From: Pseudoduganella aquatica
GTDB lineage: Bacteria > Pseudomonadota > Gammaproteobacteria > Burkholderiales > Burkholderiaceae_D
Direction of reading: 5' to 3'
DNA length: 64,000 nt
Assembly (NCBI RefSeq): GCF_009857595.1
Contig: NZ_WWCU01000006.1
Span: 1 to 64,000, forward strand
Shown here: positions 57,860 to 64,000 of the stretch, one piece after another
How positions within the stretch are numbered: position 1 is the stretch's first letter
How the letters are laid out: each line of letters starts with the position of its first letter
Made by a program: the position numbers and the translations under genes
The notes under the pieces: generated by a model
Database searches by the model: none
Told to the model about the DNA's origin: nothing
The model's input: only the letters and a program-made list of their open reading frames with translations

Positions 57860-59719
57860 ATGAGCAAGCAAATCAACCAACAGCGACGCAGCCTGATGAA
57901 AGCCGCCTCCGCCACCAGCGCCGCGCTGGCCGGCGGCCTGCCCGCACTGGCCGGCGCCGCCACGGCGGTGGACCCGTGGGAGCGCGCGGCGGAAATCGTC
58001 AAGCGCCTGTCCAAGCCGCCGGTGTTCCGCAAGCAGGACTTCGACGTCACCAAATACGGCGCCGCCACCTGCAAGCTGGTCAAGGTCAAAGCCTGGAAAT
58101 CGTTCGAGGAACAGGACGAGCTGAACACCCCCGCGCCCGGCTCGAAAGACTGCTACGCCGCCTTCGCCGCCGCCATCGCCGCCTGCAGCAAGGCCGGCGG
58201 CGGGCGCGTGGTCATCCCGGCCGGGAACTGGTACTGCGCCGGCCCCATCGTGCTGCTGTCGAACGTGAACGTGCACCTGAAAGCCGGCGCCCACATCTAC
58301 TTCAGCAACCAGCCGGCCGACTACGCCAAATACGGCGATTTCGACTGCGGCAAGAACGGCAAGCTGTCGATCACGCGCTGGCAGAGCAACGACTGCCTGA
58401 ACTTCTCGTCGCCGATCTACGCCTACGGCCAGGACAACATCGCCCTCACCGGCGAAGACTGGACCAGCATCATCGACGGCCAGGGCGGCGTGCCCTTCAA
58501 CAGCAACGGCGACTGCTGGTGGACCTGGAAAGGCAAGACCCGCACCATGAACTCGGTGGCGGAAAACTCGGTGCCCAACTTCGGCCCGGGCAAACTGGCC
58601 GGCAATATCGAAAACCCCGCCAACCCGGCCTCGCTGGCCGAAGTGGCGCCCAATCTGACGGAAGAAGAACGGCTGCAGATCCAGGGCGCGGGCGGCAAGT
58701 GGCGCGCCGACGAGCAGTACCTGCCGGCGCTGTCCGAAGCGGGCGTGCCGCTGGCGCGGCGCGTGTTCGGCCTGGGCCACTACCTGCGTCCGTCCATGGT
58801 GCACATCGTCAGCTGCACCAATGTGCTGCTGCAGGGCTACCAGGTGCAGCACACGCCGTTCTGGCAGCACCACCCGGTCCACTGCCGCAACATCGTCATC
58901 CGCAAAGTGCACGCCGTCAGCCACGGCCCGAACAGCGACGGCTTCGACCCGGAAGCGTGCGACCACGTGCTGATTGAAGGCTGCACCTTCGACGCCGGCG
59001 ACGACTGCATCGCCATCAAGGCCGGCAAGAACCAGGACACGCAATTCGGCCCCTCGCAGAACATCGTGATCCAGGACTGCATCATGCACAGCGGGCACGG
59101 CGCGGTCACGCTGGGCAGCGAGATGGCGGGCGGCATCCAGAACGTCTACGCGCAGAACCTGGTGTTCGAGAACGTGCACTGGAAGACCAACCCGCTCAAC
59201 ACGGCGATCCGGCTGAAGACCAATCTGAACCGCGGCGGCTACCTGCGCAACTTCTACGTGCGCAACATCAGCATTCCGAACGGCGTGCAGACCAGCCCCT
59301 CGTTCTACGCCTCGCTGCCGGGATCGCCGATCCAGTCGCGCACGGTGGCCACGGCGGCGGGCGCGGTGGTGACCTTCGACTGCGACTACGCGCCCATTGC
59401 CGACACGGTACGCACCCGTCCACCGGTGGTGGACAACATCCACATCTCGAACGTCAAGGTGGGCAACGTCGCGGCCAAGGGCGGCAAGCAGGCCTCGTGC
59501 TACCAGGCCGTGGTAATACTGGGGCCGGTCGCCTCCGACTACAACGGCAGCGCGCCGATGCCGACGGTGGTGCCGGTGACCAACGTCACCATCAGCGACA
59601 GCGACTTCGGCACCCCGGCCAGCACCGAATCGCCCTGGTTCCTCTACAACGTCAAAGGCCTCAAGCTGAAAAACGTCACCATAGGCGGCACCGTCCACAA
59701 CTCGGAACTCTCCGCCTAA
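57860..59719 (+). CDS. GH28 polygalacturonase
   Basis: Hydrolyses alpha-1,4 bonds of de-esterified pectin. 619 residues from the ATG at 57860 (GGAGACC box), with a twin-Arg-like exported start (QQRRSLMKAASATSAALAGG). Beta-helix with all four GH28 motifs: N358-S-D360-G (NTD in most members), G380-D381-D382, G412-H413-G414, and R451-x-K453. A stretch of about 100 residues around 210-310 is longer than in short fungal enzymes. Whether it is endo- or exo-acting cannot be told. Last gene of the operon; two family A repeats follow the stop. Confidence 0.94.
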   Translation: MSKQINQQRRSLMKAASATSAALAGGLPALAGAATAVDPWERAAEIVKRLSKPPVFRKQDFDVTKYGAATCKLVKVKAWKSFEEQDELNTPAPGSKDCYAAFAAAIAACSKAGGGRVVIPAGNWYCAGPIVLLSNVNVHLKAGAHIYFSNQPADYAKYGDFDCGKNGKLSITRWQSNDCLNFSSPIYAYGQDNIALTGEDWTSIIDGQGGVPFNSNGDCWWTWKGKTRTMNSVAENSVPNFGPGKLAGNIENPANPASLAEVAPNLTEEERLQIQGAGGKWRADEQYLPALSEAGVPLARRVFGLGHYLRPSMVHIVSCTNVLLQGYQVQHTPFWQHHPVHCRNIVIRKVHAVSHGPNSDGFDPEACDHVLIEGCTFDAGDDCIAIKAGKNQDTQFGPSQNIVIQDCIMHSGHGAVTLGSEMAGGIQNVYAQNLVFENVHWKTNPLNTAIRLKTNLNRGGYLRNFYVRNISIPNGVQTSPSFYASLPGSPIQSRTVATAAGAVVTFDCDYAPIADTVRTRPPVVDNIHISNVKVGNVAAKGGKQASCYQAVVILGPVASDYNGSAPMPTVVPVTNVTISDSDFGTPASTESPWFLYNVKGLKLKNVTIGGTVHNSELSA

Positions 59720-59731
59720 CCCTCCGCTTCT

Positions 59732-59810
59732 CCTACAAGCAGCCTGAGCCGCATTTCTTCTACTTCGGGGTCAGACCCCAACGAAGGAAAAAATGCGGCT
59801 CAGTCTGCTA
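59732..59810. repeat. dispersed inverted repeat, family A copy 3
   Basis: Left arm begins CCTACAAGCAGCCTGAGCCGCATTT, right arm AAATGCGGCTCAGTCTGCTA; inner palindrome GGGGTCAGACCCC at 59767-59779. Lies just after the polygalacturonase stop. Confidence 0.85.
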
Positions 59811-59824
59811 AATCCTCCCGTTTT

Positions 59825-59908
59825 CCTACAAACGAGCTGAGCCGCATTCCACCGAATTCGGGGTCTGACCCCGGGGTTGGTGGGATGCGGCTCAGTTTGC
59901 TTGGGGCG
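59825..59908. repeat. dispersed inverted repeat, family A copy 4
   Basis: Starts CCTACAAACGAGCTGAGCCGCA and ends TGCGGCTCAGTTTGCTTGGGGCG-like sequence, matching copy 1 at both ends; the inner palindrome is GGGGTCTGACCCC. Only 14 bases after copy 3, forming a tandem pair. Confidence 0.85.
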
Positions 59909-59937
59909 AAAAAAAAGCGCCGATCGACGCTTTTTGC
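59909..59937 (-). terminator. Rho-independent terminator of the lactonase operon
   Basis: On the minus strand AAAAAGCGTCGATCGGCGCTTTTTTTT: an imperfect GCG-CGATCG-CGC stem followed by eight T. Directly after the stop of the SMP-30 gene. Confidence 0.75.
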
Positions 59938-60813
59938 TTAGTCTTGGAACGGGGTCTCGACGACGCCCTTGACGCCGGGCCGCAGCAGTATCACCGCGCC
60001 GCCCCACTCCGCGTCTTCCGGCTTGCCGGAGGGGATGGAGGTGACCAGCAGCGTCTCCATGTCGGCGCCGCCAAAGGCGCACATGGAGGGCTTGGCGAAC
60101 GGGACGTCGACACGGCGGTCGAACTTGCCGTCCGGCGTGAAACGCAGCAGGCAGCCGGCGTCGTTGGCGCAGGTCCAGTAGCCGCCTTCGGCGTCCACCG
60201 CTGCGCCGTCGGGACGGCCTACGTGCTGGTTCAGGTCGGCAAACACGCGCCGGTTCGACGGCTCGCCCGTGGCGGTGTCGTAGTCGAAAGCCCAGACCAG
60301 GCGGCTGCTCGGGTGGGAGTCGGACAAATACATCGTGCGTCCGTCCGGCGACCAGGCCAGGCCGTTCTGCGTGACCAGGCCCGACACCACAGGCGCCGAC
60401 AAGCCCTGCTCCGCGCTGTAGCTATACAGCTCGCCGATGGCGCGCGCGGCCGACATGTCCATGAACATGGTGCCGCTCCAGAAACGCCCCTGGCGGTCGG
60501 TGCGGCCGTCGTTGAAGCGCATGCCCTCACCCAGCGAGGCGGGACGCGCGAGCCGGGTTTCCCCGGCCGACTCGCCCTCGCCCAGCTCCAGGCTGAACAA
60601 GCCTGTTTCCATGCCTGCGATCAGCCCGCCGCTGGCCTTGGGGGCCACGCAAGCCACCATTTCGGACGTGCTCCAGTAGCGCGCCGCGCCACTGCGCCCG
60701 TCCAGGCGCCAGACCCGCTTCGACACAATGTCCACCCAGTACCAGGCCGCGCTGTGCGCGTCCCAGACCGGGCTTTCACCGACCTTGCATGAAATATCGC
60801 TTACGCGTTCCAT
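59938..60813 (-). CDS. SMP-30/gluconolactonase-family lactonase
   Basis: 291 residues, six-bladed propeller with family blocks [21 protein letters not shown] (metal ligand E13), [39 protein letters not shown] (metal Asn) and [17 protein letters not shown] (metal Asp). The best role in this context is opening the aldarolactone made by Udh to galactarate, the job known for uronolactonases of this family. The name gluconolactonase should not be taken literally. Starts 12 bases inside the 3' end of the dehydrogenase gene. Confidence 0.9.
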   Translation of the reverse strand: MERVSDISCKVGESPVWDAHSAAWYWVDIVSKRVWRLDGRSGAARYWSTSEMVACVAPKASGGLIAGMETGLFSLELGEGESAGETRLARPASLGEGMRFNDGRTDRQGRFWSGTMFMDMSAARAIGELYSYSAEQGLSAPVVSGLVTQNGLAWSPDGRTMYLSDSHPSSRLVWAFDYDTATGEPSNRRVFADLNQHVGRPDGAAVDAEGGYWTCANDAGCLLRFTPDGKFDRRVDVPFAKPSMCAFGGADMETLLVTSIPSGKPEDAEWGGAVILLRPGVKGVVETPFQD

Positions 60814-62375
60814 ACCAGGTCGCCGTCTTCCACGCGCGGGATGGCCAGCGGGTTGCCGTCGGCCAGCGCGGCGGCCAGCAGTTCCGCCGGCACGTCCTGG
60901 TAGCTCACCGGACGCAGGAAGCGGTCGATGGCGGAGGCGCCAACCGAGGTGCTGCGGCTGTCCGAGGTGGACGGGAACGGGCCGCCGTGCACCATGGCGT
61001 GCGAGACTTCCACGCCGGTGCCGAAGCCGTTGAACAGCACGCGGCCGGCCTTGCGCTCCAGCGTAGGCAGCAGGCGCTTGGCGAAGGCCAGGTCGGCTGC
61101 GGTGGCGTGCACGGCGGCGGTCAGCTGGCCTTCCAGGTGTTCGGCCACGCGCACCACTTCGTCTTCATTGCGGCAGCGGATCAGCAGCGATGCCGGTCCG
61201 AAGATTTCGCCTTCCAGGTCCGGATTCGACAGGAAGGTTTCGGCGGCCACTTCGTACAGCGCGGCTTGCGCGCCGCATGGCAGGGCGCCGGTCTGGCCCT
61301 GGCCGACCAGCTTCACGCCTGGGATCGCGGCCAGCTTGGCCACGCCCGACGAGTAGGCCTGGTGGATGCCCGGGGTCAGCATGGTCTGCTGGGCCTTGGC
61401 GGCCAGCGCGGCGGCGACGCCTTCGGTGAAGGTTTGCAGCAGCGGGCCGTCCACGCCGATCAGCAGGCCTGGGTTGGTGCAGAACTGGCCGGCGCCCAGC
61501 GTCAGCGAATCGACGAAGGCTTGCGGCAGCTTGCTGTTTTCCAGTGCGCCTTGCAGCAGGAACACCGGGTTGATGCTGCTCATTTCAGCATACACGGGAA
61601 TCGGCTCGTGGCGCGCTGCGGCGGTGCGCATCAGCGCGGTGCCGCCGGCGCGGGAACCGGTGAAGCCCACGGCCTTGATGGCCGGGTGCGCAACCAGGTT
61701 CTGGCCGACCGTGACGCCGGAGCCGATCAGCATCGAGAACACGCCTTCCGGCATGTCGCATTCAATTGCGGCTTTCTGCACAGCGCGGGCCACCAGTTCG
61801 GAGGTGCCCAGGTGTGCCGAGTGCGCCTTGACGACGACTGGGCAGCCGGCCGCCAGTGCGGACGCGGTGTCGCCGCCGGCCACCGAGAAGGCCAGCGGGA
61901 AGTTGCTGGCGCCGAACACGGCGACAGGGCCCAGGCCGATCTTGCGCAGACGGATGTCCGAGCGCGGCGGGGTGCGGTCCGGCAGCTTCGAGTCCAGCGT
62001 GGCGGACAGGAAGCGGCCGTCGCGGACGACCTTGGCGAACAGGCGCAGCTGGTTGCAGGTGCGGCCACGCTCGCCTTCCAGGCGGGCTTGCGGCAGACCC
62101 GTTTCCTGCATCGCGCGCTCGATCAGCGCTGGACCGAGGTCCATGATGCGGTCGGCGATGGTTTCCAGGAAGCGGGCGCGTTGCTCCAATCCGGTTTCAC
62201 GATAACGGTCGAACGCCTGTTCGGCCAGCGCGCAGGCTTGCTGCAGCTGCGCTTCGCCACCCAGCCCGAAGGCCGGTTCGATTTGCTCGTTGCGCGAAGG
62301 ATCGATCGCCTTGATCGTGCCTTCCTGGCCGCGGACTACGTTACGGCCGATAATCATTTCACCGGATACTTGCAT
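60801..62375 (-). CDS. 2-oxoglutarate semialdehyde (2,5-dioxovalerate) dehydrogenase
   Basis: Last step of the oxidative uronate route: 2,5-dioxopentanoate to 2-oxoglutarate with NAD(P). 524 residues, aldehyde dehydrogenase fold: [35 protein letters not shown] (cofactor site), [15 protein letters not shown], the general base E264 ([12 protein letters not shown]) and the catalytic C299 ([10 protein letters not shown]). The NPVF and QFCTNPG forms are typical of the KGSADH group linked to aldarate loci. The ATG at 62375 follows AAGGAG; a GTG one codon earlier is possible. Lies 15 bases after kdgD. Confidence 0.93.
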   Translation of the reverse strand: MQVSGEMIIGRNVVRGQEGTIKAIDPSRNEQIEPAFGLGGEAQLQQACALAEQAFDRYRETGLEQRARFLETIADRIMDLGPALIERAMQETGLPQARLEGERGRTCNQLRLFAKVVRDGRFLSATLDSKLPDRTPPRSDIRLRKIGLGPVAVFGASNFPLAFSVAGGDTASALAAGCPVVVKAHSAHLGTSELVARAVQKAAIECDMPEGVFSMLIGSGVTVGQNLVAHPAIKAVGFTGSRAGGTALMRTAAARHEPIPVYAEMSSINPVFLLQGALENSKLPQAFVDSLTLGAGQFCTNPGLLIGVDGPLLQTFTEGVAAALAAKAQQTMLTPGIHQAYSSGVAKLAAIPGVKLVGQGQTGALPCGAQAALYEVAAETFLSNPDLEGEIFGPASLLIRCRNEDEVVRVAEHLEGQLTAAVHATAADLAFAKRLLPTLERKAGRVLFNGFGTGVEVSHAMVHGGPFPSTSDSRSTSVGASAIDRFLRPVSYQDVPAELLAAALADGNPLAIPRVEDGDLVWNA

Positions 62376-62390
62376 CACTACTCCTTAGGA

Positions 62391-63302
62391 TTATTGCGCG
62401 CCCTGTGCGCGCATCAGTTTTTCCAGCATGGCGACTTCTTCTTCGGTCAGGTCGGTCAGCGGAGCGCGTACCGGGCCTGCGTCGTAGCCGGCCAGTTTGG
62501 CGCCCGCTTTGACGATACTGACGGAGTAGCCGGCCTTGCGGTTGCGGATCTCCAGGTATGGCAGGAAGAATTCGTCCAGCATCTTGTTCTGCGCAGCGTG
62601 GTCGTCGTTGGCGACAGCGTGGTAGAAGTCCATGGCCAGTTTCGGCATGAAGTTGAACACGGCCGACGAGTACACCGGCGTACCCAGCGCCTTGTAGGCG
62701 GCGGCGTACACTTCCGCGGTCGGCAGGCCGCCCAGGTAGCTGAAGCGGTCGCCCATGCGGCGCCAGATTTGCACCATCAGTTCGATATCGCCCAGGCCGT
62801 CCTTGAAACCGATCAGGTTAGGGCAGCGGTCAGCCAGGATCTCCAGCGAGTCGGCGGTCAGGCGGCACACGTTGCGATTGTAGACCACAACGCCGAAGTC
62901 CACCGAAGCGCACACTTCTTCCACGTGGCGGATCAGGCCGTCCTGGCTGGCTTCGGTCAGGTAGTGCGGCAGCAGCAGCACGCCTTGCGCGCCCAGGCGC
63001 TCGGCTTCCTGCGCGAAACCGATGGCGGCGCGGGTGGAACCGCCGGCGCCGGCCAGGATAGGCACTTTGCCTTTGCAGGTGTCGACCGCAGTCTTGATGA
63101 CGTCGGTGTATTCGCCGTTGGTCAGCGAGAAGAATTCGCCGGTGCCGCCGGCGGCGAACAGCGCGCTGGCGCCGTAAGGGGCCAGCCATTCCAGGCGCTT
63201 GGCGTAGGTGTCGGCGCGGAAGTTGCCCTGCGCGTCAAAGTCGGTGACCGGGAAGGACAGCAGGCCGGACGAGAGGATGGTTTTAAGGTCATTAGGATGC
63301 AT
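62391..63302 (-). CDS. kdgD: 5-dehydro-4-deoxyglucarate dehydratase
   Basis: Converts 5-keto-4-deoxy-D-glucarate to 2,5-dioxopentanoate with loss of CO2 and water. 303 residues, DapA-like TIM barrel: [33 protein letters not shown] (phosphate-like loop GGTGEF), [11 protein letters not shown] with the catalytic Tyr, and [15 protein letters not shown] with the Schiff-base Lys K167. NRNVCRLT and the FKDGLGD block separate KdgD from DapA/NanA. First gene of a three-gene operon (kdgD, dehydrogenase, lactonase) with an operator over its promoter. Confidence 0.94.
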   Translation of the reverse strand: MHPNDLKTILSSGLLSFPVTDFDAQGNFRADTYAKRLEWLAPYGASALFAAGGTGEFFSLTNGEYTDVIKTAVDTCKGKVPILAGAGGSTRAAIGFAQEAERLGAQGVLLLPHYLTEASQDGLIRHVEEVCASVDFGVVVYNRNVCRLTADSLEILADRCPNLIGFKDGLGDIELMVQIWRRMGDRFSYLGGLPTAEVYAAAYKALGTPVYSSAVFNFMPKLAMDFYHAVANDDHAAQNKMLDEFFLPYLEIRNRKAGYSVSIVKAGAKLAGYDAGPVRAPLTDLTEEEVAMLEKLMRAQGAQ

Positions 63303-63348
63303 GTCTTCTTCTCCAGTTGGGGACTAAAAAGCGGCAAGGCGCCGTCTT

Positions 63349-63387
63349 GTTGTATGACATCGTACAACTATAATCAAAACGGGGCAA
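63349..63387 (-). promoter_or_regulatory. kdgD promoter and operator
   Basis: On the minus strand TTGCCC (63382-63387), 17 bases, TACGAT (63359-63364) form a promoter. Its -10 lies inside the near-palindrome GTTGTATGACATCGTACAAC (63349-63368), whose half recurs before udh. Binding there should repress. Confidence 0.65.
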
Positions 63388-63419
63388 GCCTTTTGCGTGG
63401 CTTTTTGGTCTCTTATTGT

Positions 63420-64000
63420 TTAGGAAACATTGGCAGGCGTCACTTCCTGCTGGGCGCGGCGCAGGCGCTCGCGGCTGTTGCTCAAATGCGTGCGCATGGC
63501 GGCGCCCGCCGCATCCGGATCCTGGCGCTCGATGGCGCGGAAAATATTCTCGTGCTCGCGGTTCACGCCTTCCAGGTAATGGGCCGGGTCGTCATGCGCC
63601 AGCTGCGCCGAATTGACGCGCGCGCGGGGAATGATGTGGGTGCCCAGGTCGGTCAGGATGTCGACGAAATAGCGGTTGCCGGTGGCCTGCGCGATCAGCA
63701 GGTGGAACTGCACGTCGGCCTCGACCGAGCCGACGTCGAGGATGCGCTGCAGCGCCTCGCCCATGGCGGCCAGCTGCGCCGGGCTGCGGCGGCTGGCGGC
63801 CAGGCAGGCCGCTTCGGTTTCCAGGCTGATGCGCAGCTCCAGGATGGCCAGCACGTCGCCGATGGTGCGCACCGTGTCGGCCGAGATGCGCAGCGGCGCC
63901 GACGGCGGCTCCAGCACGAAGGTGCCGATGCCGTGCTTGGTCTGCACCAGGCCTGCCGCCTGCAGATGGGAAATCGCCTCGCGCACCACGGTGCGGCTCA
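63420..64000 (-). CDS. GntR/FadR-family regulator, truncated at the window edge
   Basis: The frame is open to the right edge; the first visible residues SRTVVREAISHLQAAGLVQTKHGIGTFV are the end of a GntR winged helix, so about 50 N-terminal residues are missing. The FCD effector domain follows (LELRISLETEAACLAASRR, then ADVQFHLLIAQATGNRYFVDIL, then VNREHENIFRAIERQDPDAAGAAMRTHLSNSRERL) with the Asp-His-His pattern. Divergence is not the case: it reads in the same direction as kdgD and lies upstream of it, 117 bases away, so it is the prime candidate to bind the kdgD/udh operator. Confidence 0.9.
   Translation of the reverse strand, partial: SRTVVREAISHLQAAGLVQTKHGIGTFVLEPPSAPLRISADTVRTIGDVLAILELRISLETEAACLAASRRSPAQLAAMGEALQRILDVGSVEADVQFHLLIAQATGNRYFVDILTDLGTHIIPRARVNSAQLAHDDPAHYLEGVNREHENIFRAIERQDPDAAGAAMRTHLSNSRERLRRAQQEVTPANVS

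Overview
The window is high-GC DNA (strong G/C bias at third codon positions) from a Gram-negative betaproteobacterium. The gene order, the Burkholderiales-type porin, LpxC/SecA/FtsEX and the dense accessory carbohydrate genes point to Oxalobacteraceae (Massilia/Duganella/Janthinobacterium type). The genus is an inference; no rRNA gene is present to settle it.

Left part (1-10.6 kb): a truncated HDOD-domain gene and a small HTH protein, then secA, dciA and lpxC. Next comes a patch of accessory genes: an EamA exporter, a zinc-ribbon/DUF2628 membrane protein, an AraC regulator divergent from an AhpD-like protein, a SET-domain protein, and a ParE-type toxin with its antitoxin. A peroxiredoxin gene follows. 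From 10.7 to 27.9 kb a complete division and cell wall (dcw) cluster runs on the minus strand: mraZ-rsmH-ftsL-ftsI-murE-murF-mraY-murD-ftsW-murG-murC-ddlB-ftsQ-ftsA-ftsZ. Most genes overlap or nearly touch, and the cluster starts at a promoter carrying four 10-bp-phased MraZ boxes.

Middle part (28-49 kb): a chemotaxis receptor divergent from an AEC transporter, glpK coupled to an acylphosphatase gene, the RNase P RNA gene with a clear promoter, a ThDP-dependent acetolactate-synthase-like enzyme, a secreted hypothetical protein, a porin, and a MerR/B12-binding regulator. Then follow ftsY-ftsE-ftsX and rpoH, whose promoter is overlaid by a CIRCE (HrcA) operator. After these come a lipoprotein, gamma-glutamyltransferase, a short signal peptidase I, and an ABC ATPase coupled to a permease fused to a CPBP (CAAX-type) protease domain.

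Right part (49-64 kb): a pectin/galacturonate island. A TonB receptor, rhamnogalacturonan acetylesterase, pectin methylesterase and GH28 polygalacturonase form one plus-strand operon for depolymerisation. Minus-strand genes encode the oxidative galacturonate route: Udh (galacturonate to galactarolactone), an SMP-30 lactonase, GarD (galactarate to 5-keto-4-deoxyglucarate), KdgD, and a 2-oxoglutarate semialdehyde dehydrogenase that delivers 2-oxoglutarate. Two GntR/FadR-type regulators and two kinds of palindromic operator tie the island together.

Two families of dispersed inverted repeats lie between genes. Family A has four copies of about 70-84 bp with an inner GGGGTCAGACCCC palindrome. Family B has two copies with a GGGGTCAGGGTT core. 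A 250-bp patch inside rsmH has strikingly foreign codon usage and looks like a recombination tract.
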